From assembly GCF_007744255.1 (NCBI RefSeq), contig NZ_CP036267.1:4196001-4260000 (forward strand): a stretch of DNA of 64,000 bases. Direction: 5' to 3'. Shown one piece after another: positions 49,235 to 58,648 of the stretch (the stretch's first letter is position 1; every line of letters begins with the position of its first letter). Under the pieces are notes generated by a model. That model worked only from the letters and a program-made list of their open reading frames with translations, made no database searches and was not told the origin of the DNA. A program made the position numbers and the translations under genes. The stretch comes from Thalassoglobus polymorphus (GTDB lineage Bacteria; Planctomycetota; Planctomycetia; Planctomycetales; Planctomycetaceae).

Positions 49235-49277
49235 GCCTATCTGGAGAGCTACCCGGTTCGTGGGGGAACTGACGGAG
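49235..49277 (-). promoter_or_regulatory. 43-bp element, copy 3 (upstream of recombinase module)
   Basis: Ungapped match to copies 1 and 2, with the invariant block AACCGGGTAGCTCTCCA and CGTCA at the same distance. It is closest to copy 1 (both end AGATAGGC). Confidence 0.7.
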
Positions 49278-49479
49278 CGCAATCACCCGCACTGCCTGTT
49301 CTCCCGCCCCAAAGAAAATGCGACAATCGGCCAATGGAGAATGCCTCAACCAGACTCGCTGACGACCGCGGCACTGTTGCTTCGCCGGCTTCGATGCTAC
49401 GATTCAAAGAAAAGCCGAGTCGAAACCTGTCCGCCCGCGGTCGAGAGACACATGTGCCACGTGCGTGACCGTTTAGGAT

Positions 49480-50664
49480 ATGCAACACATGACCAGCAGC
49501 GCATACGCAACACCCGAAGATGAGTACTGGTACAATGTATCTACCCAAGAAGAACTTCCAATTGCGGGCGAAATCGACCTAAGCGTCGATCTGGAAAGCC
49601 TCGAATCTTTCTTTCGTGGGCTTGCTGAGCAGACCACCGAATCGGCCGCAATTGCATTTGTTGCATCGCGACTCCGGCAAGACTCAGATTTATTCGACAA
49701 CATTCGGCAGTTTCTCGGCGTCAGCAACAAACGTGCATATCTTGAGCTCTCGTACCTCGCCAGCCGCACGCCACACCCAACACAGGACTCAGGTCTGTGT
49801 GGCTGCTACCCTTGGACCCTTGCACGCCACCCGATGACTTTCTTCACAAGACTGCTTAACGGAAGGCAAGGAAAAGAGGTCGCCTCAGTTGCCTCAACGA
49901 TGATTGCAACCTACTTGCTTGGCAAGGGCCTCCAGCAGGCTGCGGTCGGATTTAGTGTAGCGAAGCGATCTTTGATGGAATTGATATTCGAACGATTGAT
50001 TGCGCCCAAAGAAATACAACAAAAGGCTGCCAAGCGGCGGGGCCACGGATGCGAAGCGGCTTTAGCACGCGTAGCCTCGGAAACCGGAGCAGAGATTGTA
50101 CCTGACAATCGTGCCACGAATCCGATGGGTGCCAATGACCCACATATTGACTTAGACACGATGGAGTTCAACGACCGAGTTGCCGGCCATACTCATGCAT
50201 TCGACCTGGTGATCACACAACAAAACAAACCTCGCATTCTGTGCCAGTCACTGATACATACTTCTGACCCTGGTCAATATGGTGTCGACAAGAGCAACGA
50301 AACCGTCGCAATCAAGCAGCGTGTAAAGGCGTGGAACGACGCACACCCTGAACGACCGATCGAACTCTGGGGATTGGTGGACGGCGTCGGATTCAGCGAG
50401 AACAAGCCCGACACCATCAATAAACTGATTCACAACTTCGACCATTTCATTCAGCTCAAGACACTCTACAAATTGCCACTGCGCTTGCACTTAATGGGTT
50501 TACTACAGATACAAGCTGTTAACTTTTCTGACTTTTACTCTGCGGAAGACGTAATAGCCATTAAGGCTGCCTATGTGGCTGATGGCATTCAAGTGTTACA
50601 TGGCGCAGACTCCCCCGCCCAGCTCAAATCGGTACTGGCAGGCGAGGCCGCGGTTTTGGTTTAA
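49480..50664 (+). CDS. Probable type II restriction endonuclease
   Basis: 394 residues, convergent with a DNA methylase eight bases away. No restriction family was recognised by name, but the second half has the order expected for a PD-(D/E)XK enzyme: AFDLVITQQNKPRILCQSLI (Asp, then a Q/E-type site), then KQRVKAWNDAHPERPIELWG and FDHFIQLKTLYKLPLRLHL. The first half is helical. Lower GC than the prophage. Start at 49480 or at Met4 (49489). The pairing with the methylase is the main argument. Confidence 0.6.
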   Translation: MQHMTSSAYATPEDEYWYNVSTQEELPIAGEIDLSVDLESLESFFRGLAEQTTESAAIAFVASRLRQDSDLFDNIRQFLGVSNKRAYLELSYLASRTPHPTQDSGLCGCYPWTLARHPMTFFTRLLNGRQGKEVASVASTMIATYLLGKGLQQAAVGFSVAKRSLMELIFERLIAPKEIQQKAAKRRGHGCEAALARVASETGAEIVPDNRATNPMGANDPHIDLDTMEFNDRVAGHTHAFDLVITQQNKPRILCQSLIHTSDPGQYGVDKSNETVAIKQRVKAWNDAHPERPIELWGLVDGVGFSENKPDTINKLIHNFDHFIQLKTLYKLPLRLHLMGLLQIQAVNFSDFYSAEDVIAIKAAYVADGIQVLHGADSPAQLKSVLAGEAAVLV

Positions 50665-50672
50665 CGAAGCGA

Positions 50673-53156
50673 CTATTCGTAAAGCTGCTCGACGAGCTCG
50701 TCGACGGCTTCTCGCAGACCGGCAACGCAGGCTGATGAAGACTCCCGAAGAATCTCATGGCCCTCGCGACAAAGTCGGCTGATATTGCAGTGCGCCTCCT
50801 GTGCCTTATCAAACACAGGCACTTGCAACGTCTTAATAACCTTTGTTGATATTTGACGGCTTTCAATCAGTGAGTTGACATATCGCCTTGCCAATGAAGC
50901 AGAAAGTACTCCTGCCACGAAGAAAGCCTCGTCCCGCGATTCGAATGGCACAAACATAACTTTATCGTTCGGTATCGCCAGCCTGCCGTCATCCGACGTA
51001 TCCACAACGCACACAATGAACTCGCTAGCGATGTATCGCCAACAAACCTTGTAGGGAGCAAATGTGTAGGGACCGACACGCTGCAATGTGTAGAAGTACT
51101 TGTTCAGCAAGTTTTTTTCCCACCCAGCAAAGCCCTTTCGGTTTGAGAGAACTTTCTTCATAGAGCGAAGGTACTTGTGCGCCTGCGGATAGCGAGAGGA
51201 AAGCTCTTGCTCGTCCAACGGATACATCCCGGTTGATTGATCGTGCGGAAACAGCAGTCCAACTTCAGACGAGTACTCCCACATTTTCAGATCTCGTCCA
51301 CGGACTACGGGGCGGAGCGAATCCGTTTCAAGTTTCACTTGAACCTGCTCAACTTTTCGTTTTGCCCGTTCAACAATGTTTTCACAAAGAGAGAGTCCGT
51401 TTAGTTGCTCCAATTCTTGCATGTAGAAGACGGCGTTTGCCCCCCCCGTAAAGACTCCCATTCTGGGCTGCAGCTCGTTCTCCCCTGCGAGCCTTTTCAT
51501 TGCTGTCATGTCTTCGCGTGATGCGATCATCCATCTCGATTTGGAATCCGCTGTGGTAGGCTTTGCCAGACGGTCGATCTCCGTTGTCTTGGATCGAACT
51601 TCAAGAAGTGAGGACGAAGACTCGGGGCTCCAACGCCGCCGATCGCGTTTCTGCATTTCCAGCACTGCAACGGGGAACTCGGTTGGCTCGCCTTTTTCAA
51701 GAATCCATGCGGCCGTGTTTGTTTTTGCAGACTCGAAGACACTAATTCCTGGAAAAGTACGGATTGACTTGAGTTTCAGCGGGATTCCGCCATCGGTTAT
51801 TGTCAGTCGCCTCACAGTGCTTGACGCCACTTCGGAGTGCATTGTGGATGGGCGAATAACAACAGCACTGCTTCCTCCCAATCGCAAATAACGGTCCCAT
51901 GCTGTCACGATGGCCAAATTGGATAAGTCTTCCTTCAGGAATGAAGCCTCAAGACCCTTTGAATTAAACAGGTCGTATCGCTTCCAAGCTGGGGCGGTGA
52001 TCTCGCGGTATGGGCGAGACATGTACTCCCAACCGACCCACGGCGGATTAGTCACCAGCACATCGGCAGGGAGAATGTTGCACGTGAGTATTTGATCTGC
52101 TTCACGCCTAGTGAGTGCAGCGAGTTGGCCAGACGTATTCCCGTGTGAGGTTGGAGGCGATATCCAATGCGACAAGTTAAGCCCGGCGGCATTTGCATAC
52201 GCATGAGCGGAGTAGAGTGCAATGTCGTCGTATGGAGATTCAAAGGTTGTTGTGATTCCGTCAACGGCAAGGGGGGCAGCCCATAGGCAGTTCGCGCGGT
52301 CCGCATCCAAAGCACTCGGTAACACGGAATCCGCAGCCAGGATGTTTATGCAATACTTGGCCTCCGACGCATGTTGTGCGAGAAACAGCGCGATGTTTGC
52401 TCTGCATGCGGCTGCAGTGATGGGATTCAATTCGACACCCAAAATGCGAGGCAGTATTTCGTCGATACTCGCCTGATTGTCGACTGCTTGACGTAATGCT
52501 TTGACTATGAAGACACCAGAACCACAGAACGGGTCGACAAGGGTCTGAGAGGGGTTCCACCCGGCATCGAGCAAGAGAAGTTCGGCAAGCCACTCGGGCG
52601 TAAAGAACTGGCCGGTGACGTGACAGAGATTGGCCGGAAAGAGCTGATGTTGGAGTGCCTGAAATGGATCATCCCCTTCCAGTAGGAGGTTGTGTTCGTC
52701 CCATCGAAGTGACACACTGACAATGATTTCTTTTAGTAGATCGCACAATGAACTCGAGGCATCGAATAGCCAGTCGAATTTGCAGCCGGAACCGAATCCA
52801 GATACGCCAAGATTTTTGAAGAGTGTTCCATCTTCGAGCTCCACCAGAAAGTGGCGAAGACGTTCATTCGTCAATCCGCTCACTTCTCGAAGGAATGCGT
52901 CGGGGGTTCGATGAAAGGCAGAGAGCGCGATAAGGTTCGTTTGGAGGAAGAACAGGGATTCCATCGCGATGACAGCGGAATGCGCGTCAACCTGTTCCAA
53001 CCCAGCGAAGGTTACGGCTCGCTGCCCATCCATTGCGCCATAGCACAAGTCAATTCGTGATTTCCAAGACTCAAGGATTGCAGTATCTATCCCCGCAATG
53101 TGCTGCGCGAGTCTCAATAGCTGGTCGTTGAGCTGATTCGTGGTCTGCACTGTCAC
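50673..53156 (-). CDS. Adenine-N6 DNA methyltransferase (Eco57I-like)
   Basis: 827 residues from GTG 53156 (AGGAGG box four bases before; 32 codons further upstream are open but unsupported). LVDPFCGSGVFIVKALRQAV is the SAM motif I, VLTNPPWVGWEYMSRPYREI-like sequence the NPPW catalytic motif (gamma class), with a long insertion between them. The C-terminal 300 residues (RPVVRGRDLKMWEYSSEVGL, YLRSMKKVLSNRKGFAGWEK) are a TaqI-type specificity domain. It would protect host DNA against the neighbouring endonuclease. Confidence 0.9.
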   Translation of the reverse strand: MTVQTTNQLNDQLLRLAQHIAGIDTAILESWKSRIDLCYGAMDGQRAVTFAGLEQVDAHSAVIAMESLFFLQTNLIALSAFHRTPDAFLREVSGLTNERLRHFLVELEDGTLFKNLGVSGFGSGCKFDWLFDASSSLCDLLKEIIVSVSLRWDEHNLLLEGDDPFQALQHQLFPANLCHVTGQFFTPEWLAELLLLDAGWNPSQTLVDPFCGSGVFIVKALRQAVDNQASIDEILPRILGVELNPITAAACRANIALFLAQHASEAKYCINILAADSVLPSALDADRANCLWAAPLAVDGITTTFESPYDDIALYSAHAYANAAGLNLSHWISPPTSHGNTSGQLAALTRREADQILTCNILPADVLVTNPPWVGWEYMSRPYREITAPAWKRYDLFNSKGLEASFLKEDLSNLAIVTAWDRYLRLGGSSAVVIRPSTMHSEVASSTVRRLTITDGGIPLKLKSIRTFPGISVFESAKTNTAAWILEKGEPTEFPVAVLEMQKRDRRRWSPESSSSLLEVRSKTTEIDRLAKPTTADSKSRWMIASREDMTAMKRLAGENELQPRMGVFTGGANAVFYMQELEQLNGLSLCENIVERAKRKVEQVQVKLETDSLRPVVRGRDLKMWEYSSEVGLLFPHDQSTGMYPLDEQELSSRYPQAHKYLRSMKKVLSNRKGFAGWEKNLLNKYFYTLQRVGPYTFAPYKVCWRYIASEFIVCVVDTSDDGRLAIPNDKVMFVPFESRDEAFFVAGVLSASLARRYVNSLIESRQISTKVIKTLQVPVFDKAQEAHCNISRLCREGHEILRESSSACVAGLREAVDELVEQLYE

Positions 53157-53462
53157 GTGGCCTCCTTTTGTCTGGACCAGTCGCAGAGTGTACAGTGAAG
53201 ACGAGAAAGTCAAGTCCGCTGGAATACTCAGAGCGTTGCACACGCACCCCAAAGTTTGCTGGTTAAATCGGGGTCCGAAAGGGACCGGGTTGTTAACTCC
53301 GAGACTCCTGTTAACCAGAGACTCAGAGAGTTTTGGCGCGAGATTCCGGGGTGCGGAAGGGACCTTGAGGGTTCCTCTCGGACCTCGGTTGGTCTCTCTC
53401 GAAACGAAGAGTCGCGGTGAGCGACTCGATCCGACGCAAAGCCTTGCGTGAAAGGCGGAAAC
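53157..53462. other. About 300 bp without a gene between methylase and tRNA terminator
   Basis: No supported gene. Contains a 7-bp hairpin GAGTCGC/GCGACTC (53409-53415, 53421-53427) and many GGGACC/CTCGG-type near repeats (53270-53400) of unclear meaning. It is the border between accessory DNA and chromosome. Confidence 0.45.
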
Positions 53463-53502
53463 GCAAAAACGCCCGGCTGCCGAAATTTCGACGCCGGGCG
53501 TT
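53463..53502 (-). terminator. Terminator of tRNA-Asn
   Basis: On the minus strand AACGCCCGGC, 15-base loop, GCCGGGCGTT, then TTTGCG: a 10-bp perfect stem (53468-53477, 53493-53502) and T tract 39 bases after the tRNA 3' end. Confidence 0.8.
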
Positions 53503-53540
53503 AACTGGATTGTGCCTTCTTTCCGCAGAAAGAAAACGAG

Positions 53541-53613
53541 CTCCCCGACGAGGACTCGAACCTCGAACCTACGGATTAACAGTCCGGCGCTCTACCAATT
53601 GAGCTATCGGGGA
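53541..53613 (-). tRNA. tRNA-Asn (anticodon GTT)
   Basis: 73 bases. The acceptor arms TCCCCGA and TCGGGGA pair, with discriminator G; the D arm AGCTCAATTGGTAGAGC, anticodon arm CGGACTGTTAATCCG (anticodon GTT) and T arm with GTTCGAGTCC are all present. No CCA is encoded. The accessory region lies on its 3' side. Confidence 0.97.
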
Positions 53614-53837
53614 AGGTGTGCGAAAATTTAGGAGAATGAGGAGAGGCTTGCAACCCTACTATTGTGACTTTCTTACTCTCGGTTCTGAGTTCTGCAAATT
53701 GAGGTCGGACTTATGATCTGAATCGGCATATTTTGCAGTCGTTGCTGGAAGAGTTTGCTTGTTGAGGAGCATTTTTCCTGCAAAGTCAGAGTGTCACGAT
53801 TAGGAAACTGACCACCAATTCGAGAATGTCTCAGTGG

Positions 53838-54728
53838 CTACTTCTTTTTCTTTGAAGTGGTTTTCTTCTTGGCTGGCTTCTTCTTTTTCACCACTTTTTT
53901 GGCTGAGGATTTGGTGGATGTTTTCTTTTCAGAGGCAGCAGATCGTGATGAAGTTTTCTTGGAAGGTTTTTTCTTGCTGACCTTGGTCGTCGGTTTCTTT
54001 GGTGCCTTTTTCTTCACTGGGTTTTTGATGAGTTCGGCGAGTCTTTTTCCGGCGTCGAGTGGTGAAATTTGTTCGTCGATTTCTTTGTACAACTCGAAAC
54101 CCGGTTGGAGCTTGGGATCAGTTGCGGCACATTTCAACAGGTAGCAAAACTGCTGGCCTTCAGTTTTTTTCAAGCCCGCTTTAATGGCATCGGCTGCTTG
54201 TTCCTCAGTGTCGACGGGAGCGGCCAGAGCAAGCCATTTCAGGACCTGGGCCATCGTCTCGTCGATCGGCAAAACATGAGCGCCTAGTGCGTTCTGAACG
54301 GTGTAGTCGCGCATGAACGTCGAGAGGTGCGAGATCGACATGAGCTCTTTATTTGCAGCCTCTTGCGTTTTGCGTTTCAGCACTTCAATATCGAAGGCGT
54401 AATATGTTTCGAAGACATATTGCAAAACTTCACGGATTCGCAGTGCCTTCCAGTTTGCGTCGTTGATGTCCCCGAGGACTTCCTCGATTTCAAGAACTGA
54501 GCTGACTCGGATTTCATTGAGATCGAAAAACCCGTCCAGCAGTCTGGCGTAGGCTGCTTCCGCTTGTTCGTAGCTTGAATCTTCAAGACATGCTGAAAAC
54601 AGCAGTGTTTCAAAGACGGACCGTTCCTGCTTTGGAGGAGAGCCTTTGTAATGCTTCTTCAACTCCGTAACCAGTTTTTTGCAGATTTTTTGTTTCTCAG
54701 CAGCTTTCAGCGAATTGCTGGCAGGCAT
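53838..54728 (-). CDS. Endonuclease III-like HhH protein with lysine-rich tail
   Basis: 296 residues. The folded part (1-220) resembles endonuclease III: SVFETLLFSACLEDSSYEQA, helical middle, and HVLPIDETMAQVLKWL, where the Asp of IDE corresponds to the catalytic Asp of the VDTHV motif. The catalytic lysine loop and the iron-sulphur cysteines of Nth are absent. The last 75 residues are a Lys/Ser/Thr/Ala tail (KKKPSKKTSSRSAASEKKTS and on), which should bind DNA. Probably a repair-related or DNA-structure protein of planctomycetes that has lost glycosylase activity; not certain. Confidence 0.75.
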   Translation of the reverse strand: MPASNSLKAAEKQKICKKLVTELKKHYKGSPPKQERSVFETLLFSACLEDSSYEQAEAAYARLLDGFFDLNEIRVSSVLEIEEVLGDINDANWKALRIREVLQYVFETYYAFDIEVLKRKTQEAANKELMSISHLSTFMRDYTVQNALGAHVLPIDETMAQVLKWLALAAPVDTEEQAADAIKAGLKKTEGQQFCYLLKCAATDPKLQPGFELYKEIDEQISPLDAGKRLAELIKNPVKKKAPKKPTTKVSKKKPSKKTSSRSAASEKKTSTKSSAKKVVKKKKPAKKKTTSKKKK

Positions 54729-54963
54729 GGATGCCTCCCGATTCTTGGGTCGAATTTTCAGGAACTGATCCGTTAGCTTAAGTTTGACCTCTCAGGGATG
54801 GAGAGGATCGCGCGTTTCATCGGCTTTCGGATAGATAAAATGGTCTCAGCAAAAATGATATTCTGCAAGTATTGTGAACCGCTCCGTGGGTCTGTGAATC
54901 ACTTCTGTGCTTATGCCAAGTTCGAATCAACAGGAGGTTGGTTGAAAAGAGTCGTCAAGACGA

Positions 54964-55404
54964 TCAGTCAGTTGACTCTTGTTCAAGCTCATCCTGGGAA
55001 GTCTCTTCGTCATCCTCCTCGGAAATGAGAGCTTCACCGTCGGGGTCCAGATCTTCGTTGTAGATCTCTCTTAACTTCTTTGAAACTTCGATGCTCTTCT
55101 TGATTCCCTGATCGGAGACAAAGCTCAGGATGGGAGTCAGTCGTAATTGAAGCTGGTCTGCAATTTTCGATTGCAGCCATCCACGGGCAGCATTGAGTCC
55201 TTGGAGCGTAAGTCGTTCCGCTTTTTCATCACCGAGTATGCTGATGTAAATTTTTGCAGTTCGGAGATCTGAAGGGACTTCAACGTGTAGAACGGTCACA
55301 TTTTTGACGCGAGGGTCTCGCAGCTCAATCACGATTGCAGAACTGACAACCTGTCGAATCGCCTCAGCAACTTTTGCAGTTCTACGAGATTTCATTGGTG
55401 TCAA
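54964..55404 (-). CDS. rbfA: Ribosome-binding factor A
   Basis: 146 residues. RRTAKVAEAIRQVVSSAIVI, LRDPRVKNVTVLHVEVPSDL, and AKIYISILGD are the RbfA KH-fold signature. It matures the 30S subunit. The C-terminal 30 residues are a strongly acidic extension (EDLDPDGEALISEEDDEETS) not in the short E. coli form. It is the third gene of the nusA-infB-rbfA group, 124 bases after infB; truB, often next, is absent. Confidence 0.95.
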   Translation of the reverse strand: MTPMKSRRTAKVAEAIRQVVSSAIVIELRDPRVKNVTVLHVEVPSDLRTAKIYISILGDEKAERLTLQGLNAARGWLQSKIADQLQLRLTPILSFVSDQGIKKSIEVSKKLREIYNEDLDPDGEALISEEDDEETSQDELEQESTD

Positions 55405-55528
55405 TCAGGAGTTGAAGGAAAAATGAGAGAGTTAAGATGAGCGATACGGACTGTTGTAGAAATTGTCTGGTTTTGACTCTCGACATCAGTCAGAAGTCAT
55501 AGCCAGACGAACATCTACTTGATCGGTC

Positions 55529-58414
55529 TTACTCATCCAAGCTTCGTTTTCTCTCTTCAATACGATACGCCTCAAGCAAATCACCTTCTTTGACGTCGTT
55601 GAAACCATCCAGTCGAATACCGCACTCGAAGCCTTCTCGAACCTCTTTGGCATCATCCTTTTCTCGTTTCAGAGATGCAATTCCATAGTTGTTCAAGATT
55701 GTCTGGTCTCGAATGACATGAACACGGTTATTCCTGTCGATCGTTCCGTTCAAGACACGGCAACCGGCAACTGTACCAGTTCGGCTGATCGAGAAGGTCC
55801 GCAGGACCAGGGCACGGCCGGTTTGCACTTCGACCCGCTCTGGCTTGAGCATCCCTTCCATCGCCTGTCGAATATCATCGGTCACATTGTAGATGATCTT
55901 GTAGCGACGGATCTGTACGCCTTCTTGGGAAGCAAGTGCTTCTGCACGGTCTTCCGCAATCACATGAAACGCGATGATGATCGCCCCTGATGAGGCTGCA
56001 AGGTAGACATCACTTTCGTTGACGCCACCGACACCTTCATGAAGGATCTTCAGTTTGACTTCATCGTGTTCGAATTTTTCCAACTCATGGCGAATGGCTT
56101 CAATTGAACCTGGTGTATCTGCCTTCAAAATGAGAGGGAGATCCTGAATCGATCCATCGCGATGAGCGAAGAACGTCTCCAGAGACATTGGTCCACCACG
56201 AGTTGCCAAAACGGCTGCTCGCCCTCGATCTTCGCGTGTTTCAGCAATTTCGCGGGCTTCATCGATATCGTCCATGACGAAAAAACGTGAACCGGCATTT
56301 GGGACTGTGCTCAAACCTGCGATTCGAACAGGAGTCGACGGACCGGCAACTGTGAGTTCCTGGTCTTTATCGTCGTACATTGCACGAACACGGCCATATG
56401 CTTGTCCACAACTGACAATGTCGCCAATCTTGAGGACTCCACGTCGAACGATCGACCACGCAATTGGGCCTCGTCCTTCGTCCATAAACGATTCGAGACA
56501 AGCTCCCTCTGCGGGGATGTCTTCAGCAGTCTTGTATTCCTGAAGCTCAGCTGTCAGCAAGAGAGTTTCAAGAAGATCGTCCACTCCGGTTCCGGTCAGT
56601 GCGGAGACGCGGATCACTTCGACATCGCCTCCCCATTCTGATGGGAGAATGCCGTGTTGGGAGAGATCTGTGAGAACTTTCTGTTCGTTGATGTCCGGAA
56701 GGTCACACTTGTTGAGTGCGACAATGATCGGCACACCAGCTGCCTTGGCATGGCTGATACATTCCACGGTTTGTGGCATGACACCATCATTTGCTGCAAC
56801 GACAAGGACAATCATGTCCGTGACGTTTGCTCCACGAGCACGCATTTCACCAAAAGCTGCGTGACCGGGAGTATCAACGAATGTCAATTTGCTTCCATTA
56901 TGGGCAACTTGATAAGCCGCAATGTGCTGAGTAATTCCACCTGCTTCGGAGTCCACAACATTTGTAGTCCGAATTCGGTCGACGAGAGTTGTTTTTCCGT
57001 GGTCAACGTGTCCCAGAACAGTGATAATCGGCGGACGTTGAACCAATTCGACGTCGAAGTCTTCATCCCGACGGTCGAGTCGATCCATGAGCGTATCTTC
57101 GAAATCTGCTTCGTGTTCAATTTCCAGATCGACACCGAGTTCCATGGCAATCTCTAAAGCCATTTCATCTTCGAGTGGATCATTGATTGTCACCATTTCG
57201 CCATGCTTGAACATGACGGTGATTAAATCACGAGCTGGCCGCCCCATCGCTTCTGACAATGACCGGACCGTCATTGGCGACATGACAACCGCTTCGGTCT
57301 TCCGTTCAATGGGGCTGTTTCGGCGACTACGCTTATTGGTTTTGACAATGACGTGATCATCTTCGTCACCGCCTCTCCGTTTCCGTTTCGAACGACGGCT
57401 TTTTCGAGCTTCTTCAAGGCTGAGACCTCTCGAACCAGATTTGCCGCGTCGGGCATCACCAGATTCTTCCTCAGACTTTTTACGCGTATCGTCACGGTTC
57501 TTTTTAAGAATATCCGCAAGCTTATTCTTTTTGAGAACATCGCCAGTCAGAGCCACGTCTGGTTTTAAGACAGGGCCTTCTTCTTTTTTCTTGGGAGTTG
57601 GCGGCTTGTAGTTCGGAGTGGAAGCAAGGGCTGGCAGAGCAGGACCTTTCTTCTTGTCTTTTCGCGGCTGACGATGTCGCATCGATCCTTGGGGACGCAT
57701 TTCGCGCATCCCGGAACCGGTTGACGATCCGCCTGTTGGATCGATGTAGTCAGACCGGCTCATTGCCGGAGTTCCAGGATCGACCTGTTTCTCAGTCGGT
57801 TCGGGTTCAGGCTCAGATTCGGACTCGTCTGATTCTTCTGCTGAAGCAACTGGTGGCTCGGCGGGAGTCGCCGGCTCGACATGCTCAGCGATGGCTGGCT
57901 CAACTTCAATTTCTGAAGGAGCCTCTACAACTTGGGGCATTCCGGATGGAACCTCTTCAACTTCTGGTGGTGTGGTCTCGACGCTCTCTTCTTGTTGCTC
58001 ACTCGAAGTTTCTACAACTTCCTCTGGAGCGGATTCCTCGAGCGGAGTTGCATCTTGGGTTTCGGCGACAAGAGGTTCCTCTTTCGCCTCCACGGCTTTT
58101 TCTTTGCGTGGTGCGCGTCGCTGTTCAACTTTAGAAGCTAAAGGGCCGCCTCCCGCTAAATCTCGAATTTGACGAGTGACGCCAGAAGCGTCTTCACGAA
58201 CAGGTGCAGAGATATCAACTTCCGGTTCAGTAGTCGGAGCGACCGTCCCGGACTTCAGTCTTTTCAGATGGTCCAATACAAGATCGCGTTCAGCAGGCGA
58301 AATACTCGCCAATGCAGAATTCTTGACCGACAAACCGGCGTCATTGCAATGCTGAATCAGTTCTTTGCTGTCGAGCCCCAGCTCCTTCGCAAGTGCGAAG
58401 ATACGGATCTTCAA
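55529..58414 (-). CDS. infB: Translation initiation factor IF-2
   Basis: 961 residues from TTG 58414 (GGGGGG box; protein start [20 protein letters not shown]). IF2_N domain at 1-55; a long low-complexity Glu/Pro/Ser stretch (70-330); a second IF2_N-like domain (about 365-425); G domain with GHVDHGKT near 468, DTPGHAAF and NKCD; then domains II, IF-2 C1 and C2 with [11 protein letters not shown]-like end. It carries initiator tRNA to the 30S. The long disordered N-terminus is typical of planctomycetes. An ATG 15 codons upstream is possible. Confidence 0.97.
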   Translation of the reverse strand: MKIRIFALAKELGLDSKELIQHCNDAGLSVKNSALASISPAERDLVLDHLKRLKSGTVAPTTEPEVDISAPVREDASGVTRQIRDLAGGGPLASKVEQRRAPRKEKAVEAKEEPLVAETQDATPLEESAPEEVVETSSEQQEESVETTPPEVEEVPSGMPQVVEAPSEIEVEPAIAEHVEPATPAEPPVASAEESDESESEPEPEPTEKQVDPGTPAMSRSDYIDPTGGSSTGSGMREMRPQGSMRHRQPRKDKKKGPALPALASTPNYKPPTPKKKEEGPVLKPDVALTGDVLKKNKLADILKKNRDDTRKKSEEESGDARRGKSGSRGLSLEEARKSRRSKRKRRGGDEDDHVIVKTNKRSRRNSPIERKTEAVVMSPMTVRSLSEAMGRPARDLITVMFKHGEMVTINDPLEDEMALEIAMELGVDLEIEHEADFEDTLMDRLDRRDEDFDVELVQRPPIITVLGHVDHGKTTLVDRIRTTNVVDSEAGGITQHIAAYQVAHNGSKLTFVDTPGHAAFGEMRARGANVTDMIVLVVAANDGVMPQTVECISHAKAAGVPIIVALNKCDLPDINEQKVLTDLSQHGILPSEWGGDVEVIRVSALTGTGVDDLLETLLLTAELQEYKTAEDIPAEGACLESFMDEGRGPIAWSIVRRGVLKIGDIVSCGQAYGRVRAMYDDKDQELTVAGPSTPVRIAGLSTVPNAGSRFFVMDDIDEAREIAETREDRGRAAVLATRGGPMSLETFFAHRDGSIQDLPLILKADTPGSIEAIRHELEKFEHDEVKLKILHEGVGGVNESDVYLAASSGAIIIAFHVIAEDRAEALASQEGVQIRRYKIIYNVTDDIRQAMEGMLKPERVEVQTGRALVLRTFSISRTGTVAGCRVLNGTIDRNNRVHVIRDQTILNNYGIASLKREKDDAKEVREGFECGIRLDGFNDVKEGDLLEAYRIEERKRSLDE

Positions 58415-58648
58415 TCGACACCCCCCGTGAAATTTTAAAACTCGGCCTGAATTGGCCAACTGTGCTCTGTAATTTGCTAGCTTTGTGATTTTGCTCTAAC
58501 AAAACCTGAACAAAGGATCGTAAACCGTGTTTATCACTACGATTTGAATACTATTGTCAGGGCTGATGAAATGTTAGGGCTGATCAGTCAATCACTGAAT
58601 TCGAGACTCCCGTTCATTCCGGGAGTTCACTGAATGCAGTGTGCTGAT

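Larger units (their letters stand above)
13609..49277. mobile_element. Lambda/Mu-like siphophage prophage, probably defective
   Basis: A continuous set of phage genes read mostly right to left: recombination module, lysogeny switch, replication, terminase, portal, protease-capsid, connectors, tail tube, tape measure. The left limit is the junction inside the tail gene near 13.7 kb; the right limit is placed at the third 43-bp element upstream of the recombination module. No direct repeats usable as attL/attR were found by eye. Genes normally after the tape measure (tail tip, host recognition, fibres) are nearly all missing, which suggests it cannot form infective particles on its own. Confidence 0.8.

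Noticed and set aside
13700-49300. Prophage attachment repeats attL/attR
   Set aside because: No convincing shared core was found by eye between the left junction and the region beside the integrase. Serine recombinase cores can be two bases, so absence is not informative.
53240-53451. A 103-codon plus-strand frame before the tRNA
   Set aside because: No ribosome binding site, odd composition, overlaps the methylase start; more likely non-coding.
54798-55028. Plus-strand frame between the endonuclease III-like gene and rbfA
   Set aside because: Overlaps rbfA in antisense and lacks a start signal.
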